From JAIRQX01 sp031556255 (lineage in GTDB: Bacteria > Chrysiogenota > Deferribacteres > Deferribacterales > JAISNW01): DNA of 28,099 nucleotides. A model generated the notes under the pieces. The model ran no database searches. It was not told the DNA's origin and worked only from the letters and a program-made list of their open reading frames with translations. Positions within the stretch are counted from its first letter, which is position 1, and each line of letters starts with the position of its first letter. Where the stretch lies: positions 1 to 28,099 of the forward strand of contig JAVBTI010000130.1 of assembly GCA_031556255.1 (NCBI GenBank), in the 5' to 3' direction. A program made the translations under genes and the position numbers. Positions 20,887 to 28,099 of the stretch are shown here, piece after piece.

Positions 20887-21774
20887 TTATATAGAAAAGT
20901 TCCCCAGATAGCGCACTTCCTCTTCCAGAAGCACGCCTGTCTCCTTGTAGACCTTGGCTTTCACATGGTTTATAAGCCGGTAGATATCTGCCGAGATTGC
21001 GGCACCTTTATTGATAATGAAATTGGCGTGCTTCTCCGAAACCTGCGCACCGCCGATAGAAAAGCCTTTCAGACCGCACTTTTCAATCAGCGTGCCGGCG
21101 TAATTCCCCTCGGGGCGCTTGAATACCGACCCACAGCTCGGGCACTCCAGCGGCTGCTTCTGCGCCCGCCTTACGAGTATGTCCCTGCGAATCTCGTTCA
21201 GCACGTTTGCGTCGGACGGGGCAAACTCCATCTCCACGGCCGCCACGATTTTTTCAGCCAGCCCCTCCGCCTTTCTGTAGCCGAATTTTGCCTCCGCGGC
21301 GGTTAATAACACCTGCTCCAGCCCATCTTTCCCGGCCCGGAGAACGGTCACGCGGGTCACAATATCTTTCATCTCCGAGCCATAAGCTCCGGCGTTCATC
21401 CGAACGGCTCCGCCCAGCGTGCCGGGTATCCCCGCGAGGTTTTCAGCCCCGCCTAGCCCCTCGTCGCAGGCATATTTAACCAGCTCGTTCAGGAGCACGC
21501 CGCTCCCTGCCATGACTGTATTACCCTTGCGTACACACCATTTTTCAAAATCTCTCAGGCAGATGATAAGACCGGGATAGCCTTCGTCGGATATGAGCAG
21601 GTTTGCGCCGTAACCGATGACCTCGTGGGGGGTCCCTGTTGCCGCGGACCATGTCAAAAGGTCGGTCAACTCCTGCACCTTCGAAGGTTTCGCAAGATAC
21701 CGCGCCTTCCCGCCGGTACGGTAGGTGCAATACGTGCTTAAATCTATATTTTCCTGTACTAAATTGTCATTCAT
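20887..21774 (-). CDS. murB: UDP-N-acetylenolpyruvoylglucosamine reductase MurB
   Basis: 295 aa. FAD-binding domain motifs are clear: TYRTGGKARYLAKP (16-30), VIGYGANLLISDEGYPGLII (52-71), and GAENLAGIPGTLGGAVRMNAGAYG (109-132). The substrate domain carries the proton-donor Ser216 in CPSCGSVFKRP and a C-terminal LEEEVRYLG holding the catalytic Glu (284 or 286). The short length and the absence of the extra loop fit the type II MurB class. It reduces UDP-GlcNAc-enolpyruvate to UDP-MurNAc using NADPH in the cytoplasm, an essential step of peptidoglycan synthesis. It overlaps the upstream phosphorylase gene by 8 bp and is the last gene of the guaB-started run, instead of lying in a mur/fts cell-division cluster. 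That placement is unusual but not unique. Confidence 0.96.
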   Translation of the reverse strand: MNDNLVQENIDLSTYCTYRTGGKARYLAKPSKVQELTDLLTWSAATGTPHEVIGYGANLLISDEGYPGLIICLRDFEKWCVRKGNTVMAGSGVLLNELVKYACDEGLGGAENLAGIPGTLGGAVRMNAGAYGSEMKDIVTRVTVLRAGKDGLEQVLLTAAEAKFGYRKAEGLAEKIVAAVEMEFAPSDANVLNEIRRDILVRRAQKQPLECPSCGSVFKRPEGNYAGTLIEKCGLKGFSIGGAQVSEKHANFIINKGAAISADIYRLINHVKAKVYKETGVLLEEEVRYLGNFSI

Positions 21775-22555
21775 CGCTTATTTTCGCACCCTTAAGGCTG
21801 TCTTTACAATTGCATTCTCCCGGAAAGGGGTCGTCCAAAAATTTATGCAGTATTGATTTCACACGTTCAGTGGATTTCCCCATGTTGTCGATCACTTCGT
21901 CCGAGGTCAGCTTATCTTTTGATATTCCGGCCGCGTAGTTGGTTATGACGCTGATATTCGCATAGCATATCCCCAGCTCCCTTGCCAGGGTGCCTTCCGG
22001 AAAGAGGGTCATTCCCACGAAATCCGCACCCAACCTGCCGTATGCTGTTATTTCGGCCGCTGTCTCATATCTGGGACCGTTTGTGCATACATACACTCCG
22101 CCGTCAGATACATTGACGCCTGCTTTCACCGCGGCTGACTTGATCTTTTCCCGCAGCGAAGGGCAAAAAGGGTTCGTCATATCCACATGAAAAATCTCCG
22201 CCCCGTGAAAAAAAGTGCCGTTCCTGCCGGATGTAAAATCTATCGCGTCCGCAGTGATCGCGATATCGCCCGGACGCAGGGCGCTGTTTATCCCGCCCAC
22301 GGCGGAAACGCCTATCACCTTCTCCACACCGAGCCGCAGAAAACCTTCCATATTGGCCCTGTAGTTTATCATATGGGGCGGAATTTCGTGCTTTACCCCG
22401 TGCCTGCGGAGGCAGTACACATCCGTCTTTTTATACCTGAAATGTTTATAGCTTTCGGAAATCGCACCGTATCTTGAATAAACCGTGCGCTCTTCGATAA
22501 ATTCGAGGCCGGGTATATTATGCAAACCGCTTCCGGCAATGATTCCAATACGCAT
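21767..22555 (-). CDS. Purine nucleoside / methylthio-nucleoside phosphorylase (MTAP/PNP family)
   Basis: 262 aa; the ATG is preceded by GGAGGACAAAGC. Family motifs: GSGLHNIPG (8-16, phosphate), RRHG (50-53), the VSAVGGINSALRPGDIAI block (83-100), TNGPRYETAAEI (158-169) and GADFVGMTLFPE (176-187). The base-contacting segment reads VITNYAAG (203-210). Asn206 there, rather than the Asp typical of true adenosine-type MTA phosphorylases, suggests 6-oxopurine use, such as S-methyl-5'-thioinosine, inosine or guanosine. The reaction is phosphorolysis to base plus ribose-1-phosphate (or methylthioribose-1-phosphate), i.e. salvage. A Cys pair near the end (CNC, 248-250) is seen in some relatives. Its place after guaB and guaA fits purine metabolism. 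mtnP is the usual name for the MTA enzyme; I leave the symbol empty because specificity is unsure. Confidence 0.88.
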   Translation of the reverse strand: MRIGIIAGSGLHNIPGLEFIEERTVYSRYGAISESYKHFRYKKTDVYCLRRHGVKHEIPPHMINYRANMEGFLRLGVEKVIGVSAVGGINSALRPGDIAITADAIDFTSGRNGTFFHGAEIFHVDMTNPFCPSLREKIKSAAVKAGVNVSDGGVYVCTNGPRYETAAEITAYGRLGADFVGMTLFPEGTLARELGICYANISVITNYAAGISKDKLTSDEVIDNMGKSTERVKSILHKFLDDPFPGECNCKDSLKGAKISDE

Positions 22556-22570
22556 GCTTTGTCCTCCTGC

Positions 22571-23179
22571 TTATTTAATATACGCTTTCGGCAGATTGTA
22601 ATTCTTTTTCAAAGTCAGGAGCCGTATCGCCACAACCGCTGACGCCGTGATAAAGGCATTCATACTGTCCGGCGCGCCCGCCATATAAAGAAGCAGGAAT
22701 ATCACAGCCCCGGCAAGGCTGGCGGACGCATAAACCTCTTTGCGGAGCACAAATGGTATCTCACCCGCGAGGACATCCCGTATCATCCCCCCGCCGGTGC
22801 TTGTGAGGATGGCGATCAGCAGCACCCCGAACCAGGCAAGCTCCGCATTTATGGCCTTTGTCGCACCGATCACGGTAAAGACGCCCAGCCCGATCGCGTC
22901 CATTATTATAAAATAACGCATACGCCGTTCCACCTTCTTGCTGAAAAATACCACAAGAAGGACGGCCGCCACGGTAACATACAGATAGTTCGGATCAACA
23001 AGCACGAACGGAGGTGTGCTTCCCAGCATCATCTCCCGGACGGTGCCTCCGCCCACGGCCACAACAAAGGCCAGCACGAAAATGCCGTATATATCCATCT
23101 CCTTCCTGACGCCAAGAAGCGCGCCGCTCACCGCAAACGCAAACGTCCCCAGAAGGTCGAAGATATATATGAAGTGCAT
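22571..23179 (-). CDS. TRIC-type trimeric cation channel family protein (UPF0126)
   Basis: 202 aa, almost wholly hydrophobic with about seven membrane helices. It shows the internal duplication of the bacterial TRIC/UPF0126 family: GGGTVREMMLG (43-53) in the first half and GGGMIRDVLAG (129-139) in the second, the Gly-rich kinks with conserved Arg that line the pore. The ending (LTLKKNYNLPKA) is also typical. Family members are potassium-permeable trimeric channels of the inner membrane, though the substrate in most bacteria is untested. It starts 1 bp after the lolD stop and is followed 15 bp later by the phosphorylase gene, so it rides in the guaB-murB run. Nothing in the sequence links it functionally to those neighbours. 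Confidence 0.92.
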   Translation of the reverse strand: MHFIYIFDLLGTFAFAVSGALLGVRKEMDIYGIFVLAFVVAVGGGTVREMMLGSTPPFVLVDPNYLYVTVAAVLLVVFFSKKVERRMRYFIIMDAIGLGVFTVIGATKAINAELAWFGVLLIAILTSTGGGMIRDVLAGEIPFVLRKEVYASASLAGAVIFLLLYMAGAPDSMNAFITASAVVAIRLLTLKKNYNLPKAYIK

Positions 23180-23180
23180 A

Positions 23181-23831
23181 CTATACCTTTTCCAGCTTGA
23201 TTATCCTGTCACACATCTCCGCCAGCCCGGCGTCATGGGTCACTATTACAACAGCCATGCCGGTATTTCTAAGGCTGAACAACAGATCCCGCACAACCAC
23301 GCTGTTTGCCCGGTCAAGATTGCCGGTGGGCTCATCGGCCATAATAATCGTAGGCCGGTTCATCAGCGCCCTGGCCACGGCCACCCGCTGCTGCTCCCCG
23401 CCGGAGAGTTCTTTCGGATGGTGCGACGTTCTGTCTTTCAGCCCCACCATATCAAGAAGCTCTATTGCCCGTGCCTCCGCTTCTTTTCCTTCCACGTCCG
23501 CCAGCAACGCGGGGATTGTGACGTTCTCAAGGGCGGAGAAATCATCCAGCAGATAGTGAAACTGAAAAACAAACCCCACGTTGGAGTTACGATACTTATC
23601 CAGTTCCGCGCCGCTTAATCCGTAGACGTCCTTGCCGCGGAAAAATACCTTTCCGTCGCTTGGGCGCTCAAGCCCGCCGATTATATGCATAAGGGTTGAT
23701 TTGCCCGCGCCGGAAGGACCTGTAATGGCGATAAGCTCCCCTTCGTTTATATCCATGGAAAAATCTTTCAGGACATCCACATGGTACTGCCCCATGGGAA
23801 AGCTTTTGGATATGTTCCGGAGTTTAATCAT
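23181..23831 (-). CDS. lolD: Lipoprotein-releasing ABC transporter ATP-binding protein LolD
   Basis: 216 aa ABC ATPase. Walker A GPSGAGKST (38-46), Q-loop Gln90 within FVFQFHYLLDDFSALENV (the LolD/MacB-type version), signature LSGGEQQR (142-149), Walker B IIMADEP (162-168) and the switch His in IVTHD. The MacB/LolD/FtsE-like motif spectrum plus an adjacent Lol-type permease make LolD the best call. It powers extraction of lipoproteins from the inner membrane to LolA. The ATG overlaps the permease stop by 8 bp. A GAGG ribosome-binding site lies ~9 bp upstream. Confidence 0.93.
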   Translation of the reverse strand: MIKLRNISKSFPMGQYHVDVLKDFSMDINEGELIAITGPSGAGKSTLMHIIGGLERPSDGKVFFRGKDVYGLSGAELDKYRNSNVGFVFQFHYLLDDFSALENVTIPALLADVEGKEAEARAIELLDMVGLKDRTSHHPKELSGGEQQRVAVARALMNRPTIIMADEPTGNLDRANSVVVRDLLFSLRNTGMAVVIVTHDAGLAEMCDRIIKLEKV

Positions 23832-25071
23832 TGCGTATCGCCTCTATCGGGTCCATTTTTGCCGATATGCGCGCCGGGAAAATGGCGGCCACGTAGGTTA
23901 TCACAAGGGCACACACGGTAACTACGAAAAATACCTCCGGAGAAAGCAGTACCGGTATACTGTCGGAAAAATAAATATCTTTCGGCACCTTGATAATCTT
24001 GAAATTTTTTAGAACCAGCCCCAGAACGAGCGCCAGTATATCCCCCAGAATTGTACCTGCGACGCCTATGATAAGCCCCTGGCGGACAAATATTTTTCGA
24101 ATCAATTTTTCCGGGGCCCCCATGGCGCGCAGGATAGCCACATCCTTGCGTTTGTCTTTGACGGTAACTGTAATCATGCTGACAATATTAAACGACGCAA
24201 CTATTATAATCAGTGTAAGTATCACAAACAGGGCGAACTCTTCCAGCTTGAGGGCGTCAAACAGCCTGCTGTTTCTGCTGAGCCAGTCGCTGGCCCATAA
24301 AAACCCATTGTACTCTTTATTCAGTTCAAGCTGCATTTTTTTTGCCACCGGTTCAGCCCTGTCCGGATTCTTCAGCATAACGCCGATGCCGTAAACACTG
24401 TCGCCCAAGGCAAAAAAATCCTGTGCCTGTTTCAAATCAATGTAAATAAGCGACTTATTGTAGGCCTCAAACCCGGCGTCGAAAAAGCCCGCGACGACAA
24501 ACCTGCGCATCTTGGGGACTATCCCGAACGCGCCCCGCTGCCCGGTGGAGCTCATAAGGGTTATTTTATCCCCTACTATCAAGCCCATGGAGGCAACAAT
24601 ATCTTTACCCAAAAGCGCCCCCGGAAGGGCGTCTTTGCCGGACGGAGCAAGCCCGTCCCAGGAGCCGCGCACTATATTAAGCTGAAAACCGGTGTTCTTC
24701 TCTTCGTCCTCCGGGATAACTCCGCGTACTATTACGCCGTTCACCTTGCGGTCGTTTGTTATCATCACCTGTTCGGACACATAGGGAGAAACCCCCATAA
24801 CCTGCGGCATCGCGGCAATTTTGGCGGCCACCCCCTCCCAGTCATCCAGAGGCTTGCCGGTCATAGTATTGACGACTATATGCGGATCCGCTCCCAGAAA
24901 CTTCTCTTTGAGGTTGGAGGTAAAACCGTCCATAACGCTTATAACGGTGATCAGGGTGGCAACCCCGAGCATAACCCCCACCACGGATGTGATGGAAAGG
25001 AATGAAAGAAGCTTGTTTCTCTTCCGCGCCTTCAAAAATCTGGATGCAAACAGGTTTTCAAGTTTAGGCAT
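23824..25071 (-). CDS. Lipoprotein-releasing ABC transporter permease (LolC/LolE/LolF type)
   Basis: 415 aa. One N-terminal membrane helix (~24-46, after the conserved FASRFLKARKRNKLLSFLS), a large periplasmic domain (~47-270), then three C-terminal helices (~275-300, ~325-350, ~375-400) with the FtsX-family cytoplasmic turn KRKDVAILRAMGAPEKLIRKIF. Ending in PARISAKMDPIEAIR, it is a textbook MacB/LolCE-type permease. Only one permease gene accompanies lolD here, so the working transporter may be a homodimer, as proposed for LolF-type systems, unless a second permease lies elsewhere. It starts 9 bp after guaA, with a GGGAGTGAG stretch (which includes the guaA end) as ribosome-binding site. I leave the symbol open between lolC, lolE and lolF. 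Confidence 0.92.
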   Translation of the reverse strand: MPKLENLFASRFLKARKRNKLLSFLSITSVVGVMLGVATLITVISVMDGFTSNLKEKFLGADPHIVVNTMTGKPLDDWEGVAAKIAAMPQVMGVSPYVSEQVMITNDRKVNGVIVRGVIPEDEEKNTGFQLNIVRGSWDGLAPSGKDALPGALLGKDIVASMGLIVGDKITLMSSTGQRGAFGIVPKMRRFVVAGFFDAGFEAYNKSLIYIDLKQAQDFFALGDSVYGIGVMLKNPDRAEPVAKKMQLELNKEYNGFLWASDWLSRNSRLFDALKLEEFALFVILTLIIIVASFNIVSMITVTVKDKRKDVAILRAMGAPEKLIRKIFVRQGLIIGVAGTILGDILALVLGLVLKNFKIIKVPKDIYFSDSIPVLLSPEVFFVVTVCALVITYVAAIFPARISAKMDPIEAIRND

Positions 25072-25080
25072 CTGAAATAC

Positions 25081-26628
25081 TCACTCCCATTCTATAGTTG
25101 CGGGTGGTTTGGAGCTTATATCGTATACCATCCGGCTGATCCCTTTGACTTCGTTGATAATTCTGCCCGATATCACGGCAAGAAGCTCGTAAGGCAGGCG
25201 GCACCAGTCCGCGGTCATACCGTCCACGCTGTTCACGGCGCGGAAAGCGGCCACGTTGTCATATGTGCGCTCGTCTCCCATAACCCCGACGGATGAGATC
25301 GGCAGCAGCACACAGAACGCCTGCCATACCTCGCGGTAAAGCCTCGCTTTTTTAAGTTCTTCCACTGCTATATTGTCCGCAAGGCGCAGTATATCGCAGC
25401 GTTCTTTAGTGACTTCCCCCAGAACCCGCACAGCAAGGCCGGGGCCTGGGAACGGATGACGGTAAACTATATCATCACTCAGGCCGAGAGCCTTTCCCAC
25501 TTCGCGCACTTCGTCTTTAAACAGTTCGCGCAGCGGCTCGACAAGCTTGAACTTTATATCTTTCGGCAGACCGCCCACGTTGTGGTGACTTTTTATTGTG
25601 GCGGACGGCCCGTTCACGGACACCGATTCGATGACGTCCGGGTAAAGCGTGCCCTGGGCAAGGAAATCAAAGTCACCCTTCTTCGCCGCTTCGTCTTCGA
25701 AAACGCGGATAAAGAGCTCACCTATGGTTTTTCGTTTCTTTTCGGGATCGGTAACACCTTTAAGAGCGGTGAGAAAACGATCCTCGGCGTTCACACTCAC
25801 AAGGTCGGCGTGAAACTCATCCCTGAACGCTTTTTCCACGATGACGGCTTCATTCAGGCGCATGAGACCGGTATCCACGAACACACATGTGAGTTGATCG
25901 CCTATTGCTTTATGAACAAGCGCCGCCGTGACCGCGGAGTCCACTCCGCCGGACAGGCCGCAGAGCACCCGTTTATCGCCGACGGTATCTTTAATGCGCC
26001 GGATTTCGCTCTCTATGAAACTCTCCGGCGACCAGTCGCCGGCACAGCCGCAGATATTTTTGGCAAAGTTCGACAAAATACACTTGCCGTAATCGGTATG
26101 GGTGACTTCCGGATGGAACTGAATGGCGAAAAATTCAAGGTTTTCATGTTTCATCGCGGCATAAGGGGCGTCAGCGGCGCTGGCTATTGGCACAAAGCCT
26201 TCAGGCAGCTTGTCCACATGATCACCGTGGCTCATCCAGACGGACAGTTCAGTCGGGCAGCCGTCAAAAAGCTCGCCGCCGCCGTCCAGTATCTTCAGAG
26301 GGCTGCGCCCGTATCCTCTGGTGGAGGCCGGGGTCACTTTGCCGCCGAAATTGTCTGCCATGAGCTGCATTCCGTAGCATATGCCAAGCACGGGTACGCC
26401 CAGGCTGTATATAGTGGGGTCGGCTTTCGGCGCTCCTTCAGCGTATACGCTGGCCGGGCCGCCGGAAAGGATTACTCCCCTGGGGTGCATGTCCTTTATC
26501 TTTTCTATGGACGTCGTGTACGGCGTAATTTCAGAATAGACGCCCGTTTCACGCACCCTTCTCGCTATCAGTTGTGTGTACTGGGAACCGAAGTCCAGCA
26601 CCAATATCATTTCCCTGTTTTCCATCAT
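25081..26628 (-). CDS. guaA: GMP synthase (glutamine-hydrolysing)
   Basis: 515 aa, standard length. The N-terminal class I glutamine amidotransferase domain (~7-195) has the nucleophile Cys84 in GICYGMQL and His172/Glu174 in FHPEVTH. The ATP-pyrophosphatase domain has SGGVDSA (226-232). The C-terminal dimerisation domain includes HPFPGPGLAVRVLG, and the protein ends with the conserved PPATIEWE. It aminates XMP to GMP, the last step of guanine nucleotide synthesis. The ATG at 26628 lies 7 bp after the guaB stop, with GAGG as ribosome-binding site; Met2 and Met7 are weaker starts. Pairing with guaB is the usual bacterial arrangement; continuing into lol genes is less common. Confidence 0.98.
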   Translation of the reverse strand: MMENREMILVLDFGSQYTQLIARRVRETGVYSEITPYTTSIEKIKDMHPRGVILSGGPASVYAEGAPKADPTIYSLGVPVLGICYGMQLMADNFGGKVTPASTRGYGRSPLKILDGGGELFDGCPTELSVWMSHGDHVDKLPEGFVPIASAADAPYAAMKHENLEFFAIQFHPEVTHTDYGKCILSNFAKNICGCAGDWSPESFIESEIRRIKDTVGDKRVLCGLSGGVDSAVTAALVHKAIGDQLTCVFVDTGLMRLNEAVIVEKAFRDEFHADLVSVNAEDRFLTALKGVTDPEKKRKTIGELFIRVFEDEAAKKGDFDFLAQGTLYPDVIESVSVNGPSATIKSHHNVGGLPKDIKFKLVEPLRELFKDEVREVGKALGLSDDIVYRHPFPGPGLAVRVLGEVTKERCDILRLADNIAVEELKKARLYREVWQAFCVLLPISSVGVMGDERTYDNVAAFRAVNSVDGMTADWCRLPYELLAVISGRIINEVKGISRMVYDISSKPPATIEWE

Positions 26629-26635
26629 TGGAACC

Positions 26636-28099
26636 TCAATTGTTCTTTACCCAATAATTTGGAGCTTCCTTGGTAATCTGCACGTCATGCACATGGCTTT
26701 CCACCAGCCCCGAATTGGTAATCCTCACAAACCTGGAGTTCTCCCGCAGCTCGTCCACAGTAGCACAGCCTGCGTATCCCATACCGGAACGCAGACCACC
26801 CACAAGCTGGTATACCGTTTGCGAGAGTTCGCCGCGGTAGTGTACGCGCCCTTCAATACCCTCGGGGACGAACTTCCCCTCCTGGGTGCCTTCCTGGAAG
26901 TATCTGTCTTTGCTTCCTTCTTTCATGGCGCTCACGGAGCCCATACCGCGGTAGACTTTATAGCTGCGTCCCTGGTAGAGTTCAATTTCGCCCGGCGCCT
27001 CCAGAGTACCTGCGAAAAGGGAGCCGATCATTACCACATTCGCCCCTGCCGCTATTGCTTTAACCACATCGCCGGAATATTTTATCCCGCCGTCGGCTAT
27101 TATGGGAATCCCTATCTGGGCGGCCATATCAGCACAGTCCATAATTGCGGTTATCTGCGGCACACCTATCCCTGCTACGACGCGGGTGGTGCATATGGAA
27201 CCGGGGCCCATCCCCACCTTAACACAGTCCGCACCGGCATTTGCAAGGGCTTTGGTAGCCTCCGATGTGGCGACATTGCCCGCCACAAGCTGCATATCCG
27301 GGTATTTGCGTTTTATCCGGCGCACCGCTTCCAAAACCATAAAAGAGTGGCCGTGGGCTGTGTCTACGGTTATCACGTCAACTTTTTTATCGACCAGGGC
27401 GTCCACGCGATCCATAAACCCTTCACCTACTCCGACCGCCGCACCCACCAAAAGCCTGCCCAGAGAGTCTTTGGAGGCGAGCGGATATTTGAGGCGCTTA
27501 TTTATATCTTTTATCGTCATCAGCCCTTTGAGGTTGAAACCGTCATCCACCACAAGGAGCTTTTCGATCCTGTGCTTATGGAGCTTTTCCACCGCCTCTT
27601 CAAAAGAGGTGCCCACGGAGATTGTCACCAGGTTTTCGCTCGTCATGTAGTCCGATACTTTGTGACTGAAGTCTTTCACGAACCGGAGGTCTCTGTTTGT
27701 AAGAATCCCCACCAATTTGGCACCTTTTACCACAGGAATGCCGCTTATCTTATACTTTGACATAACCGCCAGCGCGTCACCCACCGTCCTGTCCGGTTCA
27801 ATGGTGATAGGGTCTACAATCATACCACTTTCCGAGCGTTTCACCTTATCCACTTCATCGATCTGCTTTTCTATGCTCATATTTTTATGTATGAAACCGA
27901 TCCCGCCTTCCTGTGCCATAGCTATCGCCATACGTGCCTCGGTGACGGTGTCCATGGCGGCGGTCACGAGCGGAACCTGCAGCTCAATCCTGTTTGTCAG
28001 CCGGGTTTTGGTTGATACATTCCCCGGAAGCACAGTGCTTTTGGCGGGAACCACCAGCACGTCGTCAAATGTCAGCGCCTCCCCTACGATCTTCTTGTT
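26636..28099 (-). CDS. guaB: Inosine-5'-monophosphate dehydrogenase, 5' end just off the right edge
   Basis: 487 residues are visible and the frame is open at the edge; the family length is ~485-490, so only the first few codons are missing. The start falls beyond the window because the frame reads NKKIVGEALTFDDVLVVPA from the edge, and LTFDDV is the conserved IMPDH N-terminus; a GTG at 28060 is internal. Two CBS domains sit at ~93-203 (visible numbering) between the halves of the TIM barrel. The catalytic Cys is in GPGSICTTR (Cys303), preceded by VGMG. The Arg/Tyr flap (YRGMGSVSAM) and the Gly-rich NAD/phosphate loops are present. It oxidises IMP to XMP with NAD, the committed step to GMP. 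guaA follows after 7 bp. Confidence 0.98.
   Translation of the reverse strand, partial: NKKIVGEALTFDDVLVVPAKSTVLPGNVSTKTRLTNRIELQVPLVTAAMDTVTEARMAIAMAQEGGIGFIHKNMSIEKQIDEVDKVKRSESGMIVDPITIEPDRTVGDALAVMSKYKISGIPVVKGAKLVGILTNRDLRFVKDFSHKVSDYMTSENLVTISVGTSFEEAVEKLHKHRIEKLLVVDDGFNLKGLMTIKDINKRLKYPLASKDSLGRLLVGAAVGVGEGFMDRVDALVDKKVDVITVDTAHGHSFMVLEAVRRIKRKYPDMQLVAGNVATSEATKALANAGADCVKVGMGPGSICTTRVVAGIGVPQITAIMDCADMAAQIGIPIIADGGIKYSGDVVKAIAAGANVVMIGSLFAGTLEAPGEIELYQGRSYKVYRGMGSVSAMKEGSKDRYFQEGTQEGKFVPEGIEGRVHYRGELSQTVYQLVGGLRSGMGYAGCATVDELRENSRFVRITNSGLVESHVHDVQITKEAPNYWVKNN

Noticed and set aside
25456..27760. Long plus-strand frames of 394 and 406 codons
   Set aside because: They lie antisense to guaA and guaB, whose motifs are unmistakable; their composition (His/Tyr/Arg-rich) is that of a shadow frame.
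28020..28060. guaB starting at the GTG at 28060
   Set aside because: The frame continues to the edge with KKIVGEALTFDD, the conserved IMPDH N-terminus, so the true start is outside the window.

Overview
The window reads as chromosomal core sequence of a motile, diderm (Gram-negative-type) bacterium. It carries flagellar export and switch genes, a chemotaxis set with CheZ- and CheX-like phosphatases, a Lol lipoprotein-release transporter, OmpA-type envelope proteins and murB. The gene mix and order (flhA-flhF-flhG-fliA-cheB-fliM-fliN-cheY-cheZ-cheA, and guaB-guaA-lol) make me think of Deferribacterota (Geovibrio/Denitrovibrio-like) or a related delta-proteobacterial-type lineage. That placement is inference from gene content, not a measured result. 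Every supported gene lies on the minus strand, so transcription runs from the right edge to the left.

In transcription order, 28099-20887 is a tight seven-gene run: guaB (5' end off the window), guaA, a Lol permease, lolD, a TRIC-type channel, a purine-nucleoside/MTA phosphorylase and murB. Gaps are 15 bp or less, or the genes overlap. After a roughly 200-bp spacer comes a four-helix membrane protein with a zinc-ribbon tail (20684-19608). Then comes a FIST-domain sensor (19521-18367) followed by a PAS hybrid histidine kinase (18346-16601). A tRNA-Leu(GAG) with its own promoter and terminator follows, then a secreted protein with eight exactly phased 24-residue MORN-like repeats.

From 15179 to 4796 lies the flagellar/chemotaxis block. 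FlhA is the export gate. FlhF and FlhG control flagellar placement and number, and a 67-aa membrane protein of unknown function follows. FliA is sigma-28, CheB the methylesterase, FliM and a FliY-like FliN the switch. CheY and a CheZ-like phosphatase follow. CheA (a CheA-receiver hybrid without P2) runs into a little-studied envelope tail at the left edge: a small exported protein, an OmpA-like protein, a membrane-anchored protein with an Mrr-like fold, and a secreted protein cut by the window edge. CheW, CheR and receptors are not here.

The most unusual content is between the flagellar genes. Two spacers (fliN/cheY and fliM/cheB) hold 175- and 176-bp copies of one element built of six consecutive hairpins. 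The linkers between hairpins are conserved, while nearly every stem has been replaced by a different, still self-complementary sequence. A third spacer (fliA/cheB) holds a separate palindrome-rich 140-bp insert flanked by a 31-bp direct repeat that copies the 3' end of fliA and the cheB ribosome-binding region. I cannot assign either to a named family. The covarying six-hairpin element is the best candidate here for something undescribed.
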